Shown: piece after piece, positions 42,830 through 53,990 of the stretch
How the letters are laid out: each line of letters begins with the position of its first letter
Numbering within the stretch: position 1 is the first letter of the stretch
Assembly (NCBI GenBank): GCA_033557465.1
Contig: CM066047.1
Span: 3,410,001 to 3,474,000, forward strand
From: Ichthyophis bannanicus
Taxonomy: Eukaryota > Chordata > Amphibia > Gymnophiona > Ichthyophiidae
DNA: 64,000 nucleotides
Direction: 5' to 3'
The notes under the pieces: generated by a model
Told to the model about the DNA's origin: nothing
Seen by the model: only the letters and a program-made list of their open reading frames with translations
Databases searched by the model: none
Translations under genes and position numbers: made by a program

Positions 42830-43176
42830 GCTATAACTACTGGTTGTCAAAAAGTCGCTTTTTGGCAAAACCATCAGCTATGGTCACCTGGCTGGTGCTA
42901 ACCGTCATTTGTAGCCTGATCTAATGCCTGGAGGAGTCAGTGCCAGCATATTAAATTCAGTATGCTATGAAATATATAGCTTAGGTTTAAAAAGAAAGGA
43001 GCACTGTACTCTTGAGCAAGTTTGATGTTTTGTTAATTGAGGGTGATGATGATAGCTTGCGAGCTGCATGCAGTAGTTTGCTGCTGTCAGTCTGTGGATT
43101 TAGCCCTAATTATTGAATAGAAAAATTCCATATTTTATGAAGACATATTGAGTGGGTTCAAATCAGCTGTTATTCT
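42830..43176. repeat. Long inverted repeat, right arm
   Basis: Partner of 40689-41000. The right arm has an extra stretch of about 40 bases near 43020-43075 that the left arm lacks. Confidence 0.8.
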
Positions 43177-43433
43177 ATCCAATGTATTGGGAGCCACAGG
43201 CTTGGTAAAGAAGACTTTCTGAGCACATCCTGCTACATCTCATGAACTTCAGAGGGAGGCCCTCATTGGCACGATACAAGTACTACGTCAAGCACTAGCA
43301 GTAAATTTGATACTGAGATCGTGTTCCACATGCCCTGGGGCTTAGAAGTGAGGTTCTTGACTGTCATGGTAAGCACAAAACTAATGCAAACAAAACAAAT
43401 TACACCCCCGTAGTACTTAAATCCACCAACCAA

Positions 43434-43712
43434 AAAGTAGCCCCCATTGCCGTCTCGGAGATCTGTTGAAAAAAATGATCTTTATATAGAAAATAATTTT
43501 TTTTAAGAACCATCTCAGTCAACTGCATTACAAAGTCTGTTGGAACTCTATGGGAGTGAGGTCTCCCTTCCCACACGTCTCCAAGCAATTGTAATGCCTC
43601 ATCTTGTGGTATTGAAGTATAAAGCGATGCCACGTCCATGGTGACCATTCATTGGACCAAAGACACATTCTCACCCCCATAGAGTTCCAATTGAGTTTTT
43701 AATGTAGGTAGC
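43434..43712 (-). mobile_element. Penelope-like element, inverted 5' piece
   Basis: The minus strand reads LSRLPTLKTQLELYGG, MVTMDVASLYTSIPQ and VLKKNYFLYKDHFFQQ, then ETAMGATF at its end: the RT palm of Penelope-like elements up to the conserved GTAMGA box. The next residues (AFAPSLANVQG) are found on the plus strand starting at about 43713, so this part is inverted relative to the rest. The 43177-43433 stretch before it holds no gene I can identify. Confidence 0.85.
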
Positions 43713-44012
43713 CGAGATAGCTGCTTTTGCCCCATCCCTGGCTAATGTGCAAGGGTTTGAAAAGATATGCGTATCCTTCTCAATACTTGTCTTTTGTTAT
43801 TGAGTGGAAATGTTATATTGATGACATTTTCCTTTTATGGGGAGGAACAAAAGATCTTTAAACATTCTTTTCGTATCTGAATGGTTGCAATTCTACAATT
43901 AAATTTGATATGGTTTGTGATGAAAGAGTTATACATTTTTTAACTGTATCTACATGTAAGATGGAAGATACATTTGTAACTACATTGTTCTCAAAACCTA
44001 CAGATAGGAATA
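43713..44012 (+). mobile_element. Penelope-like element, RT middle
   Basis: AFAPSLANVQGFEKI near 43718, then a frameshifted LYIDDIFLLWGG (the YIDD-type catalytic box) near 43815 and FLSYLNGCNSTIKFDM near 43860. LFSKPTDRN near 43990 runs up to the TA at 44011-44012 where the mariner is inserted. Confidence 0.88.
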
Positions 44013-45334
44013 TGAGGTGTGACAAAAAAGAAACAAGACTGTGGCAGCCACACCCATGACTCAATGCCAACTGACTAACCGCTTATGTCACTGTGTTGTG
44101 CAACATCTCGCCACCTTTCTTTTAAAATATTTCTCTCTCACTCTGTTTTTTTTTTTCAGGTTTTTTTTGTAACATACTGCTCCATCGCTTTGTCACGCAA
44201 ATGGAGGTGGCAGAAATATGGAGCAAAGAATCAACTTGAAATTTCTGGTTAAGTTGGAGAAGGGCCCAACTGAGTGTCTCCAACTTCTCCAAAAGGCTTA
44301 TGGAGAAGATGTAATGTCAAGGCCATGAGTCTTCGAGTGGCACAAGCGCTTCAAGACTAACCGCGAGGAGGTGGAGGATGACCTCAAGTCACGACAGCCT
44401 TCCATGACAAAGACGGCTGAAAACACTGACAAAGTGAACCAGCTGGTGCGGAGTGATCACAGATTAACAGTGCGGATGATAGCTGAGGAGCTCAGCCTGA
44501 ACAGGGAGTCAGTGCAGACCATCTTGGTGCCAGGAGCTGGGGATGTGGAAGGTGTGCGGCAAGATGGTGCCCAAGCTTTTATCAGATGATCAGAAGGAGC
44601 ACCAGGTCAATGTTTGTCGAGACTTGCTAGAGAAGATTGGAGAAGATCCAGAGTTCGTTGACCGAGTCATCACAGGAGACGAGACTTGGGTCTTCCAGTA
44701 CGACCCTGAAAGCAAGAGACAGAGCCTGTAGTGGAAGACTAGACTGTTACCCAGATCCAAGAAGGCACGCATGTCCAAATCAAGGATCAAGGTCATGCTG
44801 ATTGCATTCTTCAACCAGAAGGGAGTGGTCCATCATGAGTTTGTGCCTGAGGGTCAGACAGTCAACCAGCACTTCTACCAGCAGGTTCTCAATCGCCTCC
44901 ATGACCGGGTTCGGCGCAGCAGGTAGGCTCTGTGGAGAGACAAGTCATACCTGCTCCACCACGACAACGCGCCTGCACACACTGCACTCAGAGCGAGACA
45001 GTTCTTGGCCAACAAACAGATCACAGCCCTCGGCCACCCTCCTTATTCCCCAGATCTCGCACCATGCAACTTCTGGCTCTTCCCCAAGCTGAAGACTGTG
45101 TTCAAAGGAACTCATTTTGCCTCTGTAGAAGAGATCAAGGCCACTGTGATGTGGAAGCTGAGGGACCTCAAGGAGGTGGACTTTACCGAGTGCTTCTGTA
45201 CGTGGCAGAAGCAAATACAGAAGTGCATTAACTCTGGGGGAGGATTACTTTGAAGGGGACAATGTGTAATTTCTCTGTAGATTTTGTAATAAAACATTTA
45301 TGAGATAATCTTGTTTCTTTTTTGTCCCACCTCG
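44013..45334 (+). mobile_element. Mariner DNA transposon
   Basis: About 1.32 kb with terminal inverted repeats: the left end TGAGGTGTGACAAAAAAG, then AAACAAGACT, matches the reverse complement of the right end (CTTTTTTGTCCCACCTCG). It is flanked by TA on both sides (44011-44012 and 45335-45336), the family's target duplication. It carries one decayed transposase and splits the Penelope-like element, which reads through on either side. Confidence 0.93.
44218..45253 (+). pseudogene. Mariner transposase, inactive
   Basis: From the ATG at 44218 the helix-turn-helix half reads MEQRINLKFLVKLEKGPTE and FEWHKRFKTNREEVEDD with one stop between; a frameshift follows near 44530. The catalytic half has VITGDETWVF (first Asp), LLHHDNAPAHTA (second Asp) and PYSPDLAPCNFWLF, where the third catalytic Asp of the DD34D triad is Asn. 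Further stops occur at about 44730 and 44925. It is non-functional by several independent lesions. Confidence 0.9.
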
Positions 45335-46425
45335 TATGTTATTACAGTATAATAGCTTCCATCCAATATCTTTAAGAAATAGTTTGCCTTTTTCTCAGCT
45401 GTTACGTTGCCAGAGAATATGCTGTACTAAAGAAGAGTTTCAAAGGCAAGTATCTTTAATTGCAAATAAATTTGTGCATAGGGGTTACACTCGAGCAGTG
45501 GTAAAGAGGGCATATAAACGAACTTCCCATAATCATTGGGAATGGCCTTTGGCCCCTTCCTCTAGATTGGAGCCTAGTGTTCAGGCTGAACATTTCACTT
45601 GTGTATTGCAATACTCTACCTTGTCTTTGAAGATCGCCGCATCAATACGGCAACATTGGCCGGTATTGTCAGTACATTCATCTTTTGCCCATTTGTGCCC
45701 AAAACTGAATATCAAAGAGGTCAAAACTTAAGAGATGTTCTCTGCCCTGCTGTTCCGAGTGGCTTTGATGGGTGTGGGAGGACATACATGATGTGAGCAC
45801 TGTACATTCTGCCCTATAATGGATGACATCAGTATATTTACAGTATCTGGCAAACATTTTCTTTAAAGTTCAATACATCATGTACATCAGCCCATGTTAT
45901 TTATTTTATTCACTGTCCCTGTGATAAAATCTATATTGGCAAAACTAATAGACCGTTGAAGACGCATCCTTCAGAGCATAAATACAGTATCAAAACAGCA
46001 GAAAGAAGCACTACTGGTTGAACACTGCAGATTTGCACTTTTTGGCAACTGATAAACTTCCATGTTCTTTGTGCGATGTGATCTTGGGGAAAATTCTGCT
46101 TCAGCATGAGCAGCAGTGGATTCTTCTTTTAAATGCTATGGAACCTGTTGATTTAAACAACAAAATAGATTGGAGCATTTTTTTAGATCTTATTTTTCTA
46201 GTACTCTGTTTTTGGGGTGGTCCTTTTTTCTTTTTCCTCTTTCTTTGGATTAAAAAAACAGTATGGCTCCGCCTCCTTTTCCTTGATTGGCTGTCTGAAG
46301 ATTTAAAACTGGTGACAGTGAGACAGTTTCTTGTTGTTGGAGTGAATGCTGAGAACAAACATTTCATGAGAATCACTCTTGATGAAGCTGGGAATGGGGA
46401 AACAGAGATCTTTGTTGGGTAACCA
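45335..46425 (+). mobile_element. Penelope-like element, RT end and GIY-YIG endonuclease
   Basis: Resumes after the mariner with YNSFHPISLRNSLPFSQLLR and HRGYTRAVVKRAYKR (RT thumb and linker) in an open frame to about 45730. A weak GIY-YIG-type block CDKIYIGKTNRPLKT follows near 45925 and a C-terminal part (LDLIFLVLCFWGGPFF) near 46190, with frameshifts. The 3' region includes a GGCTCCGCCTCC block and a decayed hammerhead. Confidence 0.85.
46375..46420 (+). ncRNA. Decayed hammerhead-like motif
   Basis: TTGATGA (46379-46385) in place of CTGATGA, GAAA at 46399-46402 and GTT at 46414-46416 in place of GTC, in the spacing expected for a hammerhead at the end of a Penelope-like element. Two core changes make it unlikely to cleave. 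Confidence 0.4.
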
Positions 46426-46430
46426 TGGGT

Positions 46431-46942
46431 GATCGTTCTGCCCTTGACAAAGCCATCTATACTGGCACCCAGAAATATCTTTCAAATGTGCTGCAGTTTC
46501 ACACCCCTCACCGTCTCCCTAGGTCTCTTCATGTTAATCGTCTGGCTTCCTACAGTCACTCACACCCACCTTGAACAGACCAGGAAATCTGCGGTTTTCT
46601 ATTTGGGCCCTGCCCTATGGAACTCCTTGCCTCCCATCATACGCTCTGAAACCTCATTCCTGAAATTCAAGACACTTTTAAGACTACTGCAATTGACTGA
46701 CCTCCCTCTGCCTAGCAGGCTACCCTTAGTCCTTCCTCCCCTCCCAATCCGGAACTGCTCATAGCTGCTGCCCTGCTGCTTTTGACTTCTCCTGTCTTCT
46801 TGCTCTTTCTCCTCCTCACTTTCCTGTCACACTTTGGCGTCCCTTTCTAGTCTTCTCCTGCACCATTGTGCTTTTATTATAAACCGCTCCAAAGTCACAG
46901 CCACCTGGGGCAGTATATCAAGTGCAAATAAAGATAAAGAAT
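46431..46942 (+). mobile_element. L2-like LINE 3' fragment
   Basis: The plus strand reads LQFHTPHRLPRSLHVNRLAS with frameshifts, then LGPALWNSLPPIIRSETS near 46605; the 3' UTR ends GGGGCAGTATATCAAGTGC with AATAAAG repeats. Same tail family as 1-425. Confidence 0.75.
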
Positions 46943-48174
46943 AAAGATAGGTTCTTTTAAGCAATTGTTTGTGATCATTTGTTACCTCCCTCCAGTTAAG
47001 TTTGCCGTTTTCTGTTGCAGAAGAATTGGTACAATTGAGTGGTGGTGAAATGGTGGTGTTCACGCTTTTTTGTGGAAATGCTTTACTTTGATGTAGTTTA
47101 CTTATTTTATTGAAATATAATTGATTAAGATTTGGTCTCCTGATTTAATAATAAAAATTATATCGGAGAGTTTTTCTGGCTGGTAATGGTGAACAAACAT
47201 ATCCCCCTTTGGGCATGTTTCTGCCATATAGAGGCAATATGATATAACTACTGAGGCCTTTTTTCTCCATTTAAAAAGATTTTTTAAAAGTTAGTCATAT
47301 TTTGAGTTAAGGTGGCTGTTGAGGCAGACTGATGAAGTTGCTTAGTGTTTAGGAGTATTAGGTTTGACCTTGATAATTTACTTTAGTTGATTGTTAGAGT
47401 TATAATTTATGTGTATGTGACCTGGGGTCCTTTTTTTTGGTTGATGTGCAAAACTAACCCATTTAGAGAAACTGCCCTGCAGGTAGCATTATTTCTCTTT
47501 AGATTTTGCAGAGTAACCAGGACAGGCATAGTACAGGGAGAATTGACTATTAACTGAAAATAGTCCAAAATGCATTCTCTTTTCAAGATGCACTATCCAG
47601 ACAGTAGTGAGCTACAATGGCATGAATTTAAGACCAGATTGCAGCTCTACATATTTTATCTATGTTAAGAGTGCAGAAATGTAACATTTAATTTCCATTT
47701 TGCTAGGCCATAATAGTGGTATATGTAGCCCACTGACCAGCCTTATTTTTGCCACTGCAGTTCCTAATCTATTAGGATCAAAGGATATGAAAGAGTTAAG
47801 TAGAGGGGCGATGTGGCCATGTTCTTTCATGAACTGGGACATTAATACAGATCTTCCATTAACATGGGAATGATATCAGCTATTACACTCAGATGCACCT
47901 TTAGTGATGTATCATTAAAATCAGATGATGTGTAGATAATGAAACAGGTTTCATGGAGAGCAGGTAAATGGATCAAGTTCTTCTTCAATATATCATATAG
48001 AGAACTACTTCCAGTTGAAGCTGTCTGACTTTCTAGTGGACTGATTCTTAAATGCTATTAGGATTACTTCTGGAGTAAGCTGGAGAGATACTATTAATGA
48101 ATGTTTATGTTCTATCCTGACTACTTTACCAGATCGTGCTGTTTATCTTCCACTTTTCTGTGATCTCTTATGGT
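46943..48174. other. No recognisable gene
   Basis: AT-rich, with short open frames only (60-78 codons on the minus strand at 46827-47063 and 47660-47842). I see no domain, repeat border or RNA gene. Confidence 0.45.
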
Positions 48175-48300
48175 TTATTATTTAATTAATTTATTTCTTA
48201 TTTAGCTCATGCTTTTCCAGGAGAAGTTCAAGGCATGTTATGTCCAGGTACAGTATGCATTTTCCTGTCCCCAAAGAGCTCAAAATCTAAGTTAAGGCTA
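48175..48300 (-). mobile_element. L2-like 3' tail fragment
   Basis: TTAATTTATTTCTTATTTAG then CTCATGCTTTTCCAGGAGAA and CCTGTCCCCAAAGAGCTC: the reversed 3' end of a common vertebrate L2 type. Confidence 0.6.
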
Positions 48301-48637
48301 CCTTCTTTCTCCTTACCTTTTCAGCTACTTCTTTTGAAAACCACAGCAGCCTCCTTTTTCATATTTACTTTGCTAACAAATAGGCTCATTGCCCTTAAAA
48401 TATCTCCTTTCAGTTTTGCTCACTGCTGCTCTATATCCCCCAGATGTTTCTATTCAGATGTTTCGCAAAGTTAGCTTTCCTAAAATCTAGGACCCTTGCT
48501 TTTGAATGAACTATCTCCCCCTGTGTCTTAATATTGAAGCTCACCATTTGATGATCACCTACTACAACATCAGAAAAACTCTTCCCATTTGCAAGCACCA
48601 AATCCAGTACGCCCTTTCCTGCACGGGTTCCATTACT
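48301..48637 (-). mobile_element. CR1 fragment, endonuclease C-terminal part
   Basis: The minus strand reads GKGVLDLVLANGKSFSDVVV and GDHQMVSFNIKTQGEIV, then VLDFRKANFA: the end of a CR1 endonuclease and the start of the linker. It lies on the 3' side of the RT of the next CR1 piece, so it is not in normal order with it. Confidence 0.65.
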
Positions 48638-50200
48638 ATCATATCTCCCCTCAGCTGTCTCTTTTCCAAGTTGAAGAGCTCTAACCTTTTAAGCCTTTCC
48701 TCATAGGGGTATCCTTACATCCCCTTTACCATTTTGGTGGCTCTTCTCTGTACATTTTCTGATTCTGCTCTATCCTTTTTAAGATATAGGGACCAGAACT
48801 GCACACAATATTCAAGGTGCAGTTGCAGCATGGAATGATACAGAGACATTATAATATCCTTAGTTTTATTCTCCATTCTTTTCCTTATGATTCCTAGCAT
48901 TCTATTTGCTTTCTTGGCCACCGCTACACAGAATGTTTCAATGTATTATCCACAATGACACCTAAATCCTTTTCCTGGGTGGCGATTCCTCATGTGGAAC
49001 TTTGCATTGTTTAATCGTAGTTTGAGTTATCGTTTCCTAGGTGCATAACTTTGCACTTGTTCACATTCAATTTCGTCTGCCATTTGGACATCAAGTCTTC
49101 CAATTTATCAAGGTCCTCTTGCAATTTTTTACAATCATCTTGTGTTTAGATAACTTTGAATAATTTTGTCTCATCTGCAAATTTGATCACCTCACTCGTA
49201 GTTCCCATTTCCAGATCATTTATGAATTTGTTAAAAAGCAGCGGCCCAGCACAGACCCCTAGGGTACTCCACTATTCACCCTTTTCCATTGAGAAAATTG
49301 TCCATTTAGCCCTACTCTCTGCTTTCTTTAAACCAGTTTCTAATCCACAATAGTACACTGCTACCTATCCCATGACTTTGTAATTTCTCCAAGAGTCTCT
49401 CATGAGGGACCTTGCCAGAGGCTTTCTGAAAATCCAAATATACTATATCAGAGCTCTCCTCCGGCCCTCGAGGGCACCAAACTATTCAGGTTTTCAGGTA
49501 GTCCCTAATGAATGTGTATGAGATAAATTTGAATACAAGAGGCAGGGCATGCAAATCTCTCTCATGCATATTCATTAGGGACAGCCTAAAAACCTAAATG
49601 GTTTGGTGCGCCCTCCAGGACTGGAGCTGGAGATGCTTGCACTACATCAGTCGGCTCACCTCTTTCTACCTGTTTATTCACACCATCAAAAATAACAGAT
49701 TAATAAGACACAACTTTCCTTGGCTAAATCCATGGTGGCTTTCTCCCATTTAACCATGACTATCTATATGTTCAGTAATTTTATTCTTTATAATGGTTTC
49801 TACCATTTTGCCTGGTACTGCCATCAGGCTCATAGGTCTGTAATTGCCCGGATCACTTCTGGAATCCTTTTTAAAAACTGGCATTACACTGGCCATGCTC
49901 CAGTCTTCAGGCACTACAGATGATTTTAATGATAGTTCCCAGATTATAGTAGGTCTGAAATCTCATATTTCAGTTCTTTCAACACCCTGGGATGTATACC
50001 ATCTGGCCCAGGTGATTTGCTACTGTTCAGTTTATCAAATAGTTGTAATACATCTTCATGGTTTATCAATAGTTCTTTTATTTCTTCTGATGCATCACCT
50101 TTAAATACCATTTTGGGCATGGGTAATTTCCCTACATCTTCTTCAGGAAAAACCAAAGCAAAGAATTCTTTCAGTGTCTTTGTTATGATCTTGTCACATC
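48638..50200 (-). mobile_element. CR1 LINE copy 4
   Basis: The minus strand reads FPEEDVGKLPMPKMVFKG, SKSPGPDGIHPRVLKELKYE near 50000 and a decayed RT. RANRMLG-type KKANRMLGIIRKRMENKT near 48900 and [16 protein letters not shown] follow. It is a close relative of the CR1 at 59989 but more degraded, and is split by the MITE at 49451-49642. Confidence 0.85.
49451..49642. mobile_element. hAT-type foldback MITE
   Basis: The left arm (GGCACCAAACTATTCAGG, GTCCCTAATGAAT) and right arm (ATTCATTAGGGACAGCC, AATGGTTTGGTGCGCC) are imperfect reverse complements over about 80 bases. CTATATCA before and CTACATCA after fit an 8-bp target duplication with one change, as expected for hAT. CR1 reading is continuous across it. 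Confidence 0.75.
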
Positions 50201-50479
50201 AACTTTAGAATCTTCATAGAATATTGCTGCAAGTATGCCAGCTTTATGCTGTCCTGGCATAAAGCTAGACTGATCATTATGCACTAGTTGCAATATCACG
50301 TTTTGCAATCTTTTTGCTTGTAGTTTTTCACTAGAATTTTAACATTTGATTTAATAATGAAATAGGCTGATCTAATCCGCAATTCAATGGCTTTTCCCTT
50401 TTTCATGTAGAACTGTTAATCTTTGTTCATGCCATAGTATCAGCCAACTATTCTCTCTCTGACCTCTCAGCTTTCACAG
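50201..50479. other. No recognisable gene
   Basis: No coding or repeat signature that I can name. Confidence 0.4.
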
Positions 50480-51310
50480 GGCCAACTAAATATTTATTTA
50501 GCAAGGTTTATACACCACCTTTCCGTGGTCAAGGCTGTTTTTACATTGAAGAAGTGAACTTATGTACAGGTAACTATTAACTTTATACAGTTAGGTAGGT
50601 GATATGAGATCTCTAAGATTTTGAGGTCAATCTCTGCACAGTACAGAGAAATCAACTTTGGTTGCATGAGTTGATTTATTGTGTTGATGGATATCTGGGA
50701 TGGGGGGGTACAGTGGTCAGCAAATAGAAGGATTTTCAAACATTTTCTGAATGTGGGTAGGTCTGTGATGTTGCAAATTGTGTTTGAGAGAACATTTCAG
50801 GCTGAAGGTGCGTATAATTCAAATGCTCGTGTGCATACTTGTTGGGTTGACTTTGTTCGGGGGGGGGGGGGGGATATGATCAAGGTATTTGTGGTAGTTT
50901 GTCTTCTTGTGCGGTTATGTTTCAGTGTTTGGAGCAATATGCTTATGTACAATGGGGGATTGATATTGATTGCTTTGTGTGTTATTATAAGTGTTTTGTA
51001 CTTGATTCGGCTTGCAAGTGGGAGGCAGTGCAGTTGTTTCAAGGTGGGTATTATGTGATCATTTTTTTTTGATGAACCCATTAGAGTGCAAACTGCAGTG
51101 TGCAGTGCTGTATGGAGTTGAGTGAGGCAGGCCATGGTGGAGTTGCAATAGTTCATGTGCGGTAGGATAAGGGTTTGGAACGCTGAACGTAAATCTAGTG
51201 GGTTAAAGAGGGTGTGCAGTCATTGGAGGGTTCTTATCTTGTGGTATATAGCTTTCTTGGTGTGTTGTATTTGTGATATGAGAGAGAGGTTTTGATCAAG
51301 TATGATTCCA
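50480..51310 (-). mobile_element. L2-like LINE 3' fragment
   Basis: The minus strand reads MNYCNSTMACLTQ, LKQLHCLPLASRIKYKTLII and RAFELYAPSA (51156-50797). The 3' end at left has AAATATTTATTTAGCAAGG and a CCACCTTTCC block. A run of 15 G at 50859-50873 gives a proline run in the minus-strand frame. Confidence 0.75.
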
Positions 51311-51665
51311 ATTGTTTATAAAATTACCAGCCAATCTAAAGTAAGGGCTTTATTTAGCTTAAAAGATTGCAAAGTTTCCCAGATTTCTTCACTACTAATT
51401 TGTATCTCTGAGCTGCTCTTTGCCTCATCCCCTAACTTCCCCAAAGATACTGACCCCAGGTAGCTATATCTGACTCTTGTCCAATCCATTTTGCTCCATA
51501 TAGGTCATCCTAGAAGTCTTTAAAAATATGCCTTAATTCCTCGTCATTTCTTTCAGAGAATATATGAGTGAGTTCTACGTCTTTAATCTGGTTGCCAGTA
51601 ACCTATCTGCTTTGTCCCCATGCTCAAAAATACTTGCCTAGCTTCTGATCTTTGCAAATTCATCT
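51311..51665 (-). mobile_element. L1-clade LINE fragment
   Basis: The minus strand reads, across frames, DKADRLLAT-like and ELTHIFSERNDEELRHIF, then ISSEEIWETLQSFKLNKA: the linker and RT start of L1/Tx1-type ORF2. This is the only L1-like piece noticed in the window. Confidence 0.55.
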
Positions 51666-52404
51666 CTGCTCTAGAAAGGAACTTGAAGTGGGGTACTTGT
51701 GTCCCCTGAAGAAAGGTTCAGAAATATGGAGAGTGAGAACAGCCTGAAATTTTGCCGACAGCTTGGCAGTGTATGTGTGAGAGAAGCCAAGGTTGTATTT
51801 TGCAGAAACAGCTAGACAGAAAAGTAGATGGTTTGCGAGAATGTTTATGTTTTCAGAATGCTTATCATGATTAGAAATGGTCAATATGTGTGTGCCCAGT
51901 TTGACCTGAATCACATAGCATTTAACTTTACCTGTAACATGTAAATTCAGATAAACAAAAAAGAAAGTAAAAAAGCATGATGCAGAGTGATAAGACAAAA
52001 TTGTATAATGTGGCATTTTTTTCCTAATAAAAGAAGGAGCTGTGGCCAAGCTAACGAGGGAGTTAAAAGAGACTGCTCAGGTTTGCAGACCTGTGAATTC
52101 CTCCCTAAAGCTTTAGAAGATTTTGTCATGGTATAATTCTGTATATGTTTTCTTTTTATTTCTTCTCAGTTATTTCTGAGACCAGAGATAGGAAACCAAG
52201 GGCACAGGAAGGATCTTTGTTGCCCCTGGCTAAGAATTTGTTTCACACAATAGTTGGTGGCTGCAAATACTTGGATCCTTTCTCTAGGGCAGAAGCAAGT
52301 CAGGAGAACTGAGTATGATGGGTAATTTGTTCAGTCACCAGCAAAACACAACTAAGTTGCATGAATGACAAGAAAAGGCATGGGCATTAATGTTTGCGAG
52401 GAAA
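51666..52404. other. No recognisable gene
   Basis: Contains a minus-strand frame of 129 codons (52049-51660) with no recognisable domain, probably chance. Confidence 0.4.
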
Positions 52405-53990
52405 CCAATCTTATTTATTTATTTTATTTACAGTATTTATAAGCCACCTATCACACAGTTCAAGGCGGCATAAAAAACAAACAAAACACATCAACAAAAC
52501 AATACAAAATCAAGCATCAAACACCTGATGAAATAGGTGACTCTTCAAATGCCTGCGAAAGGATAGCAAATCACAACCACCCTGCAAGGAATCAGGCAAA
52601 CTAATCCACAAGCTAGGTACAGTCAAAGCAAAAGCATGTGAACAGGTAACATGCAAATTAATGCGAAAAGGCGATGACAAGATAAGAGTCTCACAAAGGG
52701 CACGATGAACTGGATGAGCAGAAATAAACCAAAACTACTCCCCAAACAAGAAGCAGATAATCCCAACCGTATCTTCAATACCATACAAAGAACATTACAC
52801 ATAATCCAGGCAGCAAATGCAAAGAACGCAAATTAGGAGTAATATGGTCAAACTGCGATTTGCCCAAAACTAAACTTGCCAATGCATTCTGTACCAACTG
52901 TAGCACCAATAAGATAGAAGACAGCAAACCCAACACCACCACATTGGCATAATCACATCAGAGACAACACCGCTTGAAACATGACATGAAAAATCAGGAG
53001 GAGTAAGAAGTGGCCGAAGTCGATGCAGAAGACGAATTTGAAAAAAACAAGCGACACACAAGTTTAGTGTCATGAGCCCGCATATCCAACCGCGCATCCA
53101 AAGTCACACCCAAATAAAACACTTTCACAAACAGCAAACATATGGCCATACAGCAGCACTTCCATAGGAGCGACAAAGAACCTATCACAAGAGACAAATA
53201 CTACTTTCGCCTTCTTATAATTAATACACAAACCATGATAAGCAAACCATGTCTCCACAACTTTCAAACATCGCAACAAAAATGAAAAAGCATACCATAC
53301 AGAAACATCAAAAGGCATGTAAATAAAAAAAATCATCAGCATAAACATGATAAACATCAAACTCCACAACAATGTACACATGGGAGCAACAAAGATTAAA
53401 AAGTAAAGTGGAAAGTACAGACCCCTGCAGCACACCACTACACAAAGGGATCCAGTCTAAGACATCTGACCCAACTCTTACCTGAAAAGACCTGCCCACT
53501 AGATATGAAGCAAACCAATGCAACACCTGACCCACAATACCTAAAGACGGTAAGAGCAGGACATGATTAACACAATCAAAAGCCAAAGAGATAGCAATAA
53601 AAATCACCATAACTTCCATTTTCACACAATCCAAACTGCATCACAAAGGATTAAACAAAGCGAGGAATCAAGTTTCCACACCATATCTCCGACAGACATG
53701 TTGTTGCACATCCAATACATCGTGCAACTCAACAAAATCTGACAACTAAGTCTGCCACAACCGCTCAAGTAACTTCACCAAGAAAGGGAGACTTGAGATA
53801 GACCAATAAGAGGCTGGTAAAGAGGTATCAAGGTGACCTTTTTTAATCAAAGGCCATTTTAAACATATCAGGCACAGTACCTGAATGCAAAGAAAGACTG
53901 ATTAGATCACAAAAGGAGGAAGTGCACTTCTCCCGAACTGACCAAACCCAAAAAGCAGGGCAGGGACCAAGAAAACACAGAGGAAGAAAA
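52405..53990 (-). mobile_element. L2-like LINE, 5' truncated
   Basis: The minus strand reads ISLAFDCVNHVLLLPSLGIV, VLQGSVLSTLLFNLCCSHV and DVYHVYADDFFYLHAF (YADD) at 53634-53308. LRPLLTPPDFSCH-type blocks lie near 53000. The 3' end has TATTTATTTTATTTACAGTA and an AAGCCACC...AAGGCGGC hairpin. Several frameshifts. Confidence 0.85.

Noticed and set aside
47660..47842. Short minus-strand 60-codon frame as a gene remnant
   Set aside because: No motif or homologous context; length is within chance for this AT-rich stretch.
50859..50873. Poly-G runs here and at 54997-55010 as quadruplex regulators
   Set aside because: Single uninterrupted G runs in decayed repeat or AT-rich sequence, likely replication slippage; nothing nearby to regulate.
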